Origin: an uncultured Thomasclavelia sp.
Lineage (GTDB): Bacteria; Bacillota_I; Bacilli_A; Erysipelotrichales; Coprobacillaceae
Length of the DNA stretch: 39,206 nucleotides
Direction of reading: 5' to 3'
Assembly: GCF_944324745.1 (NCBI RefSeq)
Contig: NZ_CALUXO010000076.1
Location: 1 to 39,206, forward strand
The position numbers and the translations under genes are program-made. Under the pieces are notes generated by a model, which was not told where the DNA came from, searched no databases, and saw nothing but the letters and a program-made list of their open reading frames with translations. Below are positions 7,507 through 17,012 of this stretch, piece after piece; positions within the stretch are counted from its first letter, which is position 1, and every line of letters begins with the position of its first letter.

Positions 7507-9970
7507 TAATAATAAAGCCATTATCAATAAGTTGGCAAAAAACAGTGTTAGATCAAATAAGAAGCAGTATGGGATTTTATTCTTTACCATAGTTTTATCA
7601 GCGTTTATGCTTTTTTGTGTATTTACAATCGGTCTAGCTTATTTAGATTCCAGTCGCTTGCAAAATACCCGATTAAATGGCAGTGAATATGATATTACAA
7701 CTTTGAACGGTTTTACAGCTAAACAGCTGGATACTTTACGAAAAAATAAGGATATCCAAAGTGTTGGTATCGAATCCTATGCAGGATTTATTAAAAGCTC
7801 TGAATTTGATGATACTGTTGAAATCGGTCTGTTGTGGTGTGATGAAGTATTCTGGAATTCTTTGATGGCACCAGCTAGAACGAAATTAACTGGTCAGTAT
7901 CCCCAAGCTAAAAATGAACTGATGGTTACCAAAGATATACTTAAAGCCTGTGGTAATGAAAATCTATCTGTGGGAGACAGTCTGGTTTTAACTTATGAAA
8001 ATAACAATGGTATTGATACAGAAGAGTTTGTTATCAGTGGGATATGGGATGGCTATGGGGATACATCTGTTGGCTTTGTGTCTGAGGCTTTTTATGATGA
8101 AACAGGATATGATTTAGGCAGTGATGGAATCCTTTGTATAAAATTAAAGCATAATTACGTTTTACCAGCTACAATCAAATCGATAGAAAATTCTCTGAAT
8201 TTTTCAGACCGACAAATTTTTGTTCCGACAGCTTATATCGAAAATTCTTTTAAGCTGTTGCTTGGTATATGTGGGTTAGCCCTGGTTATTTGTTTAAGCG
8301 CCTATCTTTTAATTTATAATATTTTATATCTATCTGTTTCTGGAAAGATACGGTATTATGGATTATTGCAATCCTTAGGAATGACTAAACAACAGCTAGG
8401 TTATTTCATTGCAAAGCAAATGCTATTTATAGGAATATTAGGAATATTGATTGGAAACCTGACGGGAATTCTGGTGTGTATGAAATTAGTTCCATATATT
8501 CTTGAAGTACTAGGTATTGCAACTGGTAATATGACTTTGCCATTTAATCCGGTGATTTTATTCATCAGTATTGTTGTGACAGTTTTCGCCATTTTTTTTG
8601 GAGTGAAAAAGCCAATTCAAATTGCTACAAAGGTTACACCAGTAGAGGCAACAAAATACCGAGAATGCCTATCTAATCAAAAAGGCTATAAAAGGAAAAA
8701 AGGGGCCTTTTTTTGGAAAATGGCTTTTGAACAGCTTAAGAAAGATAAAAAGAAAACAGTTGTTGTACTGTTATCACTGGCAACAAGCTTATCAGTCTTT
8801 TATTGTCTTACAACGATTATAAGCACTCAAGGTGAAAGAACGGTCTTGCCTAACTATTGGAATGCTGATTTCGTTGTTCAAAATCAGACACAGACTACTG
8901 AGGATATTAATTCTCTTGAGATGGCGATAGATGATTCTTTTGTGGCAGAAATAGAAAAAATGGATGGGGTTAAAGACTTTCATATTGCCACAGGAGTACC
9001 TGTTAGTTTTCCGTATGTGTCTGATGGGTTTTCTAATATGTGGATAACTAATTATATTGAAAAATCACCATATTTATCTGTCAATGAAGTTATTTCCAAT
9101 TATCAAGCTGATCCAGCAAACTATTATGGTATGTTAATCGGTATTGACGAAGCTCAATTTGATTATGTAAATCAATCATTAAATACTCCTGTTGATAAAC
9201 AAGATTTTCTTGATGGAAAGATTGGCATTGTACAGTTTGAAGGTTTTGAAATCCCGACAGAATATTTGAATCAGAAAGTTCCGTTCACTTTTCAAGAAAA
9301 TCAGTATGAAATTATGATTGGAGCCTTGTCTTATCAAACACAGTATGCTGGAAGAGATATCGGTCCTTCGTTGATCGTAAGTCAAAACTATTTAAAAAGT
9401 TTGACGCCTAAGCCAACCATATTAGACATCTATATTAACTATGATCAAGAGTATGATAAAAAGCTAGAACAAAAGATTACATCGCTGGTAGATAATAGCC
9501 CATACAGTAATGATTTACATGTTGAATCACATTATCAGGATATGAAAACTATTCAAGAATCCCAGGGGAATATGATGGAAATAGGTACGATCATTGCTTT
9601 GTTGTTACTACTAGTTGGAATTTTAAATTATCTAAATACAATTTCAAGTGGCATCCATAATCGAAAATTAACATTTTCGGTTATGGAAAGTATTGGGATG
9701 ACTAGTAATCAAATATATCGTCTTTTGATTCGAGAAGGTGTTTTATATGCGAGTTTCTCAGTATTTATTACATTGACGATTGGCACTATTATTACTTATA
9801 TTTGTTTTCAGTCGCTGAATTATATGGCAGTTTCCTTTAAAGTCCCGATAATTCCTTTAATCAGTGCTATTATTTTAGTTATGTTGATATGTATGATCGC
9901 ACCGCCAATATCTTATAAAAAACTTACCGGAAATCGTTCGATTGTAGAACGATTAAGAGATTATGAATAG
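7496..9970 (+). CDS. FtsX-like ABC permease with two large extracellular domains
   Basis: About 824 aa. Hydrophobic segments lie near residues 20-45, 245-275, 305-330, 345-365, 415-440, 680-705, 725-755 and 770-800, giving eight helices in a 1+3+1+3 pattern. Two extracellular domains of about 200 and 240 aa follow helices 1 and 5, so the protein looks like two FtsX/MacB-type halves fused. This differs from BceB permeases, which have ten helices and one such domain. The ATG at 7496 follows AAGGAAG and is better placed than GTG 7487. With the ATPase it should extrude or sense amphipathic peptides or lipids at the membrane; this is inferred from family and context. No clear terminator follows. 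Confidence 0.88.
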   Translation: MLANNNKAIINKLAKNSVRSNKKQYGILFFTIVLSAFMLFCVFTIGLAYLDSSRLQNTRLNGSEYDITTLNGFTAKQLDTLRKNKDIQSVGIESYAGFIKSSEFDDTVEIGLLWCDEVFWNSLMAPARTKLTGQYPQAKNELMVTKDILKACGNENLSVGDSLVLTYENNNGIDTEEFVISGIWDGYGDTSVGFVSEAFYDETGYDLGSDGILCIKLKHNYVLPATIKSIENSLNFSDRQIFVPTAYIENSFKLLLGICGLALVICLSAYLLIYNILYLSVSGKIRYYGLLQSLGMTKQQLGYFIAKQMLFIGILGILIGNLTGILVCMKLVPYILEVLGIATGNMTLPFNPVILFISIVVTVFAIFFGVKKPIQIATKVTPVEATKYRECLSNQKGYKRKKGAFFWKMAFEQLKKDKKKTVVVLLSLATSLSVFYCLTTIISTQGERTVLPNYWNADFVVQNQTQTTEDINSLEMAIDDSFVAEIEKMDGVKDFHIATGVPVSFPYVSDGFSNMWITNYIEKSPYLSVNEVISNYQADPANYYGMLIGIDEAQFDYVNQSLNTPVDKQDFLDGKIGIVQFEGFEIPTEYLNQKVPFTFQENQYEIMIGALSYQTQYAGRDIGPSLIVSQNYLKSLTPKPTILDIYINYDQEYDKKLEQKITSLVDNSPYSNDLHVESHYQDMKTIQESQGNMMEIGTIIALLLLLVGILNYLNTISSGIHNRKLTFSVMESIGMTSNQIYRLLIREGVLYASFSVFITLTIGTIITYICFQSLNYMAVSFKVPIIPLISAIILVMLICMIAPPISYKKLTGNRSIVERLRDYE

Positions 9971-10164
9971 ATAATAAAACAAGGTGATTTAAATCATGAA
10001 ACAAAATTAAAAAGACTTCGATAGGTAATGATATTTAGAAATCTGGTTAAGCTTTTTTAATAATTAAGTGGCATTAAAAGTAACAAGAATATATAAAGTA
10101 TAACTAATATTTGTGTAAATTAACTAAAAAGACCAAATAACTTAAAGATATGAGGGGAAATTAG

Positions 10165-10173
10165 TGTTATAAT
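10165..10173 (+). promoter_or_regulatory. extended -10 promoter of the GH1 gene
   Basis: TGT precedes TATAAT (10168-10173), 36 bp upstream of the start. No clear -35, and no antiterminator hairpin, is visible in the 239-bp gap before it. Confidence 0.5.
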
Positions 10174-10203
10174 TAACTAATGATAATAGAATGAAAGGAG
10201 TAA

Positions 10204-11697
<1,494 letters not shown>

Positions 11698-11700
11698 TTT

Positions 11701-11738
11701 AAAGCAAACAGATAGCTTATCTATCTGTTTGCTTTTTA
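11701..11738 (+). terminator. terminator of the GH1 gene
   Basis: A perfect 15-bp stem (11701-11715 with 11721-11735) has a 5-nt loop and a T tail. Confidence 0.92.
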
Positions 11739-11739
11739 A

Positions 11740-11910
11740 TTGAAACATAAGTGGTGGGAGTATGTCACTTGACATCTAAAATAAATATCATTAAAATTTA
11801 AGTGCATGATTTAAGCGATAATCAGTTATCATGAAGGTAACGTTATGCCATGAAGGTTAATCTGGAAATGCAGATATTTTTATGGCTTTTTTCATGTTTT
11901 ACAAGGAGGT
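11740..11910 (+). promoter_or_regulatory. structured leader with internal terminator before the ECF S-component gene
   Basis: The 170-nt leader contains GATAA/TTATC (11817-11830) with a 4-nt loop and a composite hairpin. In that hairpin GCCAT (11847-11851) pairs with ATGGC (11882-11886) around an inner ATCTG/CAGAT stem, followed at once by six T residues. CATGAA occurs twice (11830-11835 and 11849-11854), and either copy could pair with TTCATG at 11891-11896, allowing alternative folds. A further possible stem AAGTG/CACTT lies near 11749-11770. This is the build of a transcription-attenuating riboswitch. It does not match the TPP, FMN, THF or preQ1 consensus features I can recall. Confidence 0.45.
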
Positions 11911-11915
11911 AGAAG

Positions 11916-12467
11916 ATGAAAAAGATATCAGTAAAAGAAATAGTTTTAGCAGCGTTTTTTCTGGCTTTAGGATTAATCATGCCATTTTTAACGATGCAAA
12001 TTCCAAGTATTGGTAGCATGTTGCTTCCAATGCATATCCCAGTTATTTTATGTGGATTTATTTGTGGCGGTCCATTAGGATTGGTTGTTGGTTTTATTGT
12101 CCCACTTTTAAGAAGTGCCCTATTTTCAATGCCACCAATGTTTCCAACGGCAATTGCTATGGCGTTTGAATTAGCTGCTTATGGATTTATTTCTGGATTT
12201 TTATATAATCACTTAACTAAAAAACTAAGTAGTATCTATCTTAGTTTAGTTGTAGCTATGCTTGGTGGTCGTATTATATGGGGATTAGTTAGTCTAGTTT
12301 TATATGGATTATCAGGGCAAAGTTTTGCACTGGCAATGTTTATTACTGGTGCTTTTACGACAGCAATTCCCGGAATTATTTTACAATTAATTTTGATTCC
12401 AGCGATTGTTTTAGCTTTGCAAAAAGCTCGGCTGATTACTAATTATGGATATTCTAGCGCTAGTTAA
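11916..12467 (+). CDS. ECF transporter S component (substrate-binding membrane subunit)
   Basis: The 183-aa membrane protein with about five to six helices belongs to the S-component group of energy-coupling-factor vitamin transporters. It would bind one substrate and share the EcfA/EcfT module encoded elsewhere. Typical features are the N-terminal KEIVLAAFFLALGLIMPFL, the PMHIPVILCGFICGG loop and PPMFPTAIAMAFELAAYG. The substrate is not readable. The gene overlaps the downstream kinase by 23 nt, so a compound phosphorylated after uptake (a nucleoside-like or vitamin precursor) is likely. The start follows AAGGAGGT. A candidate attenuator lies in the leader. Confidence 0.85.
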   Translation: MKKISVKEIVLAAFFLALGLIMPFLTMQIPSIGSMLLPMHIPVILCGFICGGPLGLVVGFIVPLLRSALFSMPPMFPTAIAMAFELAAYGFISGFLYNHLTKKLSSIYLSLVVAMLGGRIIWGLVSLVLYGLSGQSFALAMFITGAFTTAIPGIILQLILIPAIVLALQKARLITNYGYSSAS

Positions 12468-13503
12468 TGAGCACCTAGGGCGTTATCCGGATATGGAGCC
12501 CCAAGATATTATCAAACTAATCTACCAGAATGAATTTGGTGGCGGGCACATGATTGATTCCTTTGAAAATAGTTTTCAAAGATTAAGAGATGAATGTGAT
12601 AGTTTAGATGAAAAGTCATCTTTTTTAAGTACTGAAAAGATTGGCGATAATTTAATTCGTGTTAATTTAACTAAATTAAATGAATTTCAGCTAAAGGCAT
12701 TGAATCAAATTTTTGTGGTTTCATCTAAACAAAAATCTGGGAATCTAACCGCTTTTATCGAAAAACTATCATTAGTAAAACAGGCAATGGAAATAAAGGA
12801 AATTGATTATGATAGTCAATTATTTACTCAAGAATTAACAGCTTATGAAAAGCTGAATTTTCCGCCTATTAGTCATTCAAATCAATATCGCCAATTATAT
12901 CAGCCGCATTATCGAGTAGTTGATTGGCGTTATTTTAATTATTTTGATTTGATTGTCAAAATTAATCAATTAATAACTACTAATGAACATCTAATTATTG
13001 CCATTGATGGTAAATGTGGTGCTGGTAAATCTTTTCTTGGTAATTTGCTGCAAACAATCTTTTCTGCAAATTTATTTAAGATGGACGACTTTTTCTTACG
13101 TCCTTTTCAAAGAACTGAAGAGCGGTTATCGAAACCGGGTGGTAATGTTGATTATGAACGTTTTAAAGAGGTGGTCGTTGATCCCTTACTAAAAAAAGAA
13201 ACAGTATATTATCAACGATTTGATTGCTCTAAGATGGCTTTAGATGAGCTAATTACCCCCATTGAATGTAATAAGATTAATATTATTGAAGGAACATATA
13301 GTCTTCATCCATACTTTGGAAAATATTATGATTTTTCAATTGGGTTAAATATCACGGATGATTTGCAGCAACAACGAATATTAAAACGTAATGGTATGAT
13401 GATGTTAGAAAGATTCAAAAATATTTGGATTCCATTAGAAAATAAATATTTTGATGCTTATCAAATATTTAAACAAGTTGATTATTTAATACAAGCAGAG
13501 TGA
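12445..13503 (+). CDS. two-domain kinase: N-terminal unknown domain plus uridine-kinase-like P-loop domain
   Basis: The 352-aa protein has an N-terminal domain of about 170 aa (with YQNEFGGGHMI near residue 28) that I do not recognise. The C-terminal domain resembles uridine kinase/phosphoribulokinase/pantothenate kinase enzymes. The P-loop is DGKCGAGKS (near residue 186), the substrate aspartates are in KMDDFFL, and IIEGTYSLHPYF corresponds to a strand-loop of that family. It begins inside the ECF S-component gene without a clear ribosome binding site, so translation is probably coupled. It would trap the imported compound by phosphorylation. Uridine itself is only one of several candidate substrates. 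Confidence 0.7.
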   Translation: MDILALVNEHLGRYPDMEPQDIIKLIYQNEFGGGHMIDSFENSFQRLRDECDSLDEKSSFLSTEKIGDNLIRVNLTKLNEFQLKALNQIFVVSSKQKSGNLTAFIEKLSLVKQAMEIKEIDYDSQLFTQELTAYEKLNFPPISHSNQYRQLYQPHYRVVDWRYFNYFDLIVKINQLITTNEHLIIAIDGKCGAGKSFLGNLLQTIFSANLFKMDDFFLRPFQRTEERLSKPGGNVDYERFKEVVVDPLLKKETVYYQRFDCSKMALDELITPIECNKINIIEGTYSLHPYFGKYYDFSIGLNITDDLQQQRILKRNGMMMLERFKNIWIPLENKYFDAYQIFKQVDYLIQAE

Positions 13504-13518
13504 AAACTCTGTTTTTTT
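13496..13518 (+). terminator. terminator after the kinase
   Basis: CAGAGT (13496-13501), GAAA tetraloop and ACTCTG (13506-13511) are followed by seven T residues. The stop codon TGA lies in the hairpin. Confidence 0.85.
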
Positions 13519-13600
13519 ATGCTATATATGAACGTTTGTGCCAGAAGTGATTTTTGAATTAAGTATTGTTGTATAATGATGATGAAAGGAAAAATGATAT

Positions 13601-14239
13601 ATGAGCAGAATTGGAAAAAAGACAACTAAAAAGCAGGCAATTAAATCATTGATCATAACAGTGATAATAGCGAGTTTTTTTACTTTTATTACTAATAATA
13701 TCATTTCACTTATGCCAGGTAAATATCATATAGTCATCGCACATCAAGTAGAAATATTAATTATGCTTTTGATTTTCATCTTAACAATAATTACTATATA
13801 TCCTTATTTGGTAACATTCCAGCGTATAGATTTTACAGACATAGAAATAAATTACTATTTTTATAGTAATTATATTGAAAAGATTAGAAGTGGATTTGGA
13901 ATATTATTGAATCAAACCGAGATTCCAGGAATGCAGATTTTGATTAGTGATATTAGAGTAGTCAAACTTTCTTGCCAAAGAACACTTTATGGATATGGCA
14001 TCGGTGGTTATGCTTGGGTTTTGTCATTTTATATGAAAAATGGGACATTATTAATACTATCACCACAGAATATGATAAAAAATGAAGATGGAAATATTTT
14101 AGATCTATTACAGTTATTACAAGAAAATGAAATTGAAATTATTGATAATTTTAACTTAAAACGAGGACTGGTTAAAGATAATGCTTACTTCCAAAATTAT
14201 GTTGAACAATTAACGAAAGCCGGAATAATTAAATGGTAA
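13601..14239 (+). CDS. hypothetical two-TM membrane protein linked to a LytTR/ABC cassette
   Basis: The 212-aa protein has two hydrophobic helices (about 16-38 and 46-70) and a C-terminal soluble region of about 140 aa rich in beta-type hydrophobic alternation. I do not recognise the family; the soluble part has the look of a small beta domain. It overlaps the LytTR gene by 7 nt, so the two are translated together. It may be a membrane sensor or an anti-activator for that regulator, taking the place of the missing histidine kinase. That role is inferred from position only. A TATAAT (13572-13577) and GAAAGGA precede it. Confidence 0.65.
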   Translation: MSRIGKKTTKKQAIKSLIITVIIASFFTFITNNIISLMPGKYHIVIAHQVEILIMLLIFILTIITIYPYLVTFQRIDFTDIEINYYFYSNYIEKIRSGFGILLNQTEIPGMQILISDIRVVKLSCQRTLYGYGIGGYAWVLSFYMKNGTLLILSPQNMIKNEDGNILDLLQLLQENEIEIIDNFNLKRGLVKDNAYFQNYVEQLTKAGIIKW

Positions 14240-14829
14240 AGATTTCATTTGTTTGTAAAAAGGAAGTAAGTCAATTAGTACAAAAGTATTTAAAAAATAT
14301 CTCATTAGAGATTAGTGATAATATTAATAATGAGACTATTGTTATTATTCAAATTAATAATTTGGATGATTTAAACAAAGCTAAAGAATTAAAGAATAAA
14401 TATCAATGTCAGTTGATTTGTATTATTGATAAAGTAGATTTAGTCTTTGAGGTCATGGATTTAAATCCAGTATCGATTTGGCGTTTATCAGCATTAAAGC
14501 GAGATTGTTTGATGCTGTTAAAACTGGCAGAGTATCGTTTGATAGAATTTAAATCTGGCAGTAATCGAATCGTTGTTAGTACTAAAGATATTATTTATTT
14601 AGAATCATGGCAGCATTATTTAATGGTTCATACTGTTAATGCTACTTTTAAGACTCGAAAGAGAATATCGAAAGCATCTCAGGAATTAAGTGGTGATGGT
14701 TTTATTCAAATTCATAAATCTTATTTAGTAAATAAAAGATTTATTAAGACGATTGAAAAAAATACCTGCTGTTTAAAAAATGGAATAGAACTTCCAATTG
14801 GTAAGAAATATCAGTGTTTGAAAATTTAA
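14233..14829 (+). CDS. LytTR-family DNA-binding regulator with degenerate receiver-like N-terminus
   Basis: Residues about 100-198 form a LytTR domain: the start region RIVVSTKDIIYLES, then HYLMVHT, then DGFIQIHKSYLVNKRFI and the terminal GIELPIGKKY. The first 100 residues alternate strand and helix like a receiver (ETIVIIQINNLDDL, QLICIIDKVDL) but I see no convincing phospho-accepting Asp with the acidic pair and Lys. It may be regulated by protein contact rather than phosphorylation. It is overlapped by the upstream membrane-protein gene and is followed 15 nt later by the permease start. The likely targets are this operon's own promoter and the exporter genes. Confidence 0.8.
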   Translation: MVKISFVCKKEVSQLVQKYLKNISLEISDNINNETIVIIQINNLDDLNKAKELKNKYQCQLICIIDKVDLVFEVMDLNPVSIWRLSALKRDCLMLLKLAEYRLIEFKSGSNRIVVSTKDIIYLESWQHYLMVHTVNATFKTRKRISKASQELSGDGFIQIHKSYLVNKRFIKTIEKNTCCLKNGIELPIGKKYQCLKI

Positions 14830-14844
14830 AAGGTGGTGAAAAAA

Positions 14845-16128
14845 ATGCAAGTTGCAAAATTATCGCTTAAAATGTTAGCTAGAAACAAAAAGCAAGGAAT
14901 TGAGTATGGAGGGTTATTACTAATAGCCACGGTTATAATTTTTGTTTTTGGATCATTATTAGAAAATCGATATTTGATTGGAAATGACCAGGTTATTGGA
15001 AGTGGTAGCTGGCGTTATTTTGTTTTACCATTATCATTAGGGTTGCCATTTGGAGTAATATTATTTTGTTGTTATATGGTTATGATGGCTAATGAGTGTT
15101 TTTTATATAATCATAATAGTGAATTTGCAATTCTAGAAGTTAACGGGGTGAGTGTTTTTGGAGTAACTAAATATTATGGCTATCAAGTATTAGCTATTTT
15201 AGGACTTGTTACGGTATTGGATTTTATTTTTGGGAATTTGCTGACAATTTTAGTTAATTATTGTATTTATAGTTATTTAAATATTGAAGCATTACTGTTT
15301 GATTTATCTTTTAGCGATTGTTTTAATATTGTTGCGATTAACGTGATTTTATTTTTGGTAATTGTTGTTAATACATGTGGTTTTTTGTTTCGATATAATC
15401 TTCAAGAATTATTAAAACGAAGTTTTAGTTATCAAAAAGTAAAAAGAAGGCATCGCTATTTTTTTAAAAGTGCCATTATTTTATATTTGGTAGGTCTGGT
15501 TTTAATCGGATTGGAGGATAAACAATCAGTTTATTATTTAGGACCAGTGTTAATTGGAATGCTAGGATTATTATTAATGATCAAGCAAAGTAGTATTAAG
15601 ATAATAAGGATGATCAAAGAAAAGTTTCATTATCGTTTAGCTGTTATTTATTTATCAAGACTAGCGATCATGTTACAAAAAGTAGCTAATTTGTTTGTAG
15701 TTATTGTGATTATGGTAGCAGGATTAATACCTATTTTCATTGTTCAAGGAAATTATTCTAATGAATTTGTTACTAATTTTCTGGCTTTTTTGGCGATGAT
15801 GTTTTTATTGATAATGACAGTTGTTTTTAAGCTAGTAATTTATATTAATGATATGAAGTTTGAATTAAAGATTATTTGGTTGCTTGGCATAAAAATTAAA
15901 GAAATAATTAAAATAATGCATGCTGAAGTTGGTTGGTTTTATAGCTTGTTAGTAGCTTTACCAATGAGCTATGTAGCATTTATTGGATATCGATTGATCG
16001 TATATCATGATTTAAACATATTATTATTTATTATTTTGGTTTTAGCTTATTTAATATTAATTATGATGGCTATGTTAGTAACTAATTGTATTTATCGTCG
16101 ACAAGTTATTAAAGAAATCGAGGGTTAA
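14845..16128 (+). CDS. FtsX-like ABC permease of the LytTR cassette
   Basis: The protein of about 427 aa is almost entirely membrane-embedded, with roughly ten hydrophobic helices and no large extracellular domain. The first helix, then ANECFLYNHNSEFAILEVNGVSVFGVTKYYG, is the helix-loop-helix typical of FtsX-type permeases where the ATPase docks. The C-terminal half repeats this pattern (FELKIIWLLGIKIKEIIKI). ATG 14845 lies after AGGTGGTGAA and is preferred to the GTG codons at 14833/14836, which are part of that ribosome binding site. The ATPase gene follows after 2 nt. The substrate is unknown; peptides or lipids are the usual cargo of this group. Confidence 0.8.
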   Translation: MQVAKLSLKMLARNKKQGIEYGGLLLIATVIIFVFGSLLENRYLIGNDQVIGSGSWRYFVLPLSLGLPFGVILFCCYMVMMANECFLYNHNSEFAILEVNGVSVFGVTKYYGYQVLAILGLVTVLDFIFGNLLTILVNYCIYSYLNIEALLFDLSFSDCFNIVAINVILFLVIVVNTCGFLFRYNLQELLKRSFSYQKVKRRHRYFFKSAIILYLVGLVLIGLEDKQSVYYLGPVLIGMLGLLLMIKQSSIKIIRMIKEKFHYRLAVIYLSRLAIMLQKVANLFVVIVIMVAGLIPIFIVQGNYSNEFVTNFLAFLAMMFLLIMTVVFKLVIYINDMKFELKIIWLLGIKIKEIIKIMHAEVGWFYSLLVALPMSYVAFIGYRLIVYHDLNILLFIILVLAYLILIMMAMLVTNCIYRRQVIKEIEG

Positions 16129-16130
16129 TT

Positions 16131-16895
16131 ATGGAAACTATTTTAGAAGTTAAACACATTAGTAAAATTTATGGATTAGAAACATCGCATCCCTTTAAGG
16201 CAATTAATGATATATCATTTACCGTGAATACTGGTGATTTTATTTGTATCATGGGTCCGTCAGGTTCTGGCAAATCAACTTTGCTTAATAATATTACCAC
16301 AATTGACATTCCAACTAAGGGAGAAGTATATATCAATGGTATTGAAGTTAAGCAGATGAGTCAAAGTAAGCTTAGTCAGTTTCGAAGTGAGAATATCGGC
16401 TTTATTTTTCAAGCTGATAATTTATTAGATTCATTGACTGTTTTTGAAAACATGGCCCTGCCTTTAGAGTTAAAAGGTATCGATACTAAAAGAATCAAAA
16501 CAAAAGTCGAATTTCTAGCAAAAAATCTGCAGATTGAAAAAGAATTAGATAAGTATCCCCAAGACTGTTCTGGTGGTCAAAGGCAGCGAATTGCCATTGC
16601 CCGTTCTTTAATTAGTGAACCTGATTTGATAGTAGCTGATGAGCCAACTGGTAATCTTGATAGTAAGAATTCTCATGAAATTTTAAAATTATTGAAAAGA
16701 TTAAATCAAGTAGAAAAGAAAACGATTATTATGGTCAGCCATGATTCATTAATGGCTGTTTATGCCAGTAAAGTAATGTTTCTTAAAGATGGTAAAATTG
16801 AAAAGATCATAGATAGTAAAAAATATAGTTCTAAAGAGTATTTGTATGCTATCATGTCAATGAATTTTAAAGAAGCCCAGATACTTTTTGAGTAG
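16131..16895 (+). CDS. ABC transporter ATP-binding protein of the LytTR cassette
   Basis: The 254-aa ATPase of the LolD/MacB group has Walker A GPSGSGKST (near residue 43), the Q-loop FIFQADNLLD, signature CSGGQRQR (Cys replacing the usual Leu), Walker [13 protein letters not shown] and the switch MVSHD. It starts 2 nt after the permease stop with GAGGGT upstream. A short extra C-terminal tail of about 30 residues follows the conserved core. The promoter of the next operon overlaps its last codons. Confidence 0.92.
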   Translation: METILEVKHISKIYGLETSHPFKAINDISFTVNTGDFICIMGPSGSGKSTLLNNITTIDIPTKGEVYINGIEVKQMSQSKLSQFRSENIGFIFQADNLLDSLTVFENMALPLELKGIDTKRIKTKVEFLAKNLQIEKELDKYPQDCSGGQRQRIAIARSLISEPDLIVADEPTGNLDSKNSHEILKLLKRLNQVEKKTIIMVSHDSLMAVYASKVMFLKDGKIEKIIDSKKYSSKEYLYAIMSMNFKEAQILFE

Positions 16896-16916
16896 TTAAA
16901 CTTTAATAGTTATAAT
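16888..16916 (+). promoter_or_regulatory. sigma-A type promoter of the first phosphatase-RpiR operon
   Basis: TTGAGT (16888-16893) and TATAAT (16911-16916) are 17 bp apart, leaving a leader of about 90 nt that holds an 11-bp inverted repeat. Confidence 0.7.
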
Positions 16917-16953
16917 CAACATTTTTTACAAATATTTTCCAATTACTTTTATG

Positions 16954-16994
16954 ATATTAGTTTAAAAAAAAGAGGAATAATGATAAACTAATAT
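16954..16994. promoter_or_regulatory. 11-bp inverted repeat in the leader of the phosphatase-RpiR operon
   Basis: ATATTAGTTTA (16954-16964) and TAAACTAATAT (16984-16994) are perfect inverted repeats with a 19-nt spacer. They lie downstream of the promoter and just before the ribosome binding site, so they could be an operator for the RpiR protein or an RNA stem. Confidence 0.55.
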
Positions 16995-17012
16995 AAGAAA
17001 GGGTGGTAAGAT

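Noticed and set aside
9971-10164. A possible PTS antiterminator target or mini-ORF before the GH1 gene
   Set aside because: The only ATG with a ribosome binding site encodes four residues, and no antiterminator-type hairpin could be drawn.
14833-14844. GTG start for the LytTR-linked permease
   Set aside because: The GTG codons are part of the ribosome binding site AGGTGGTGAA that serves ATG 14845.
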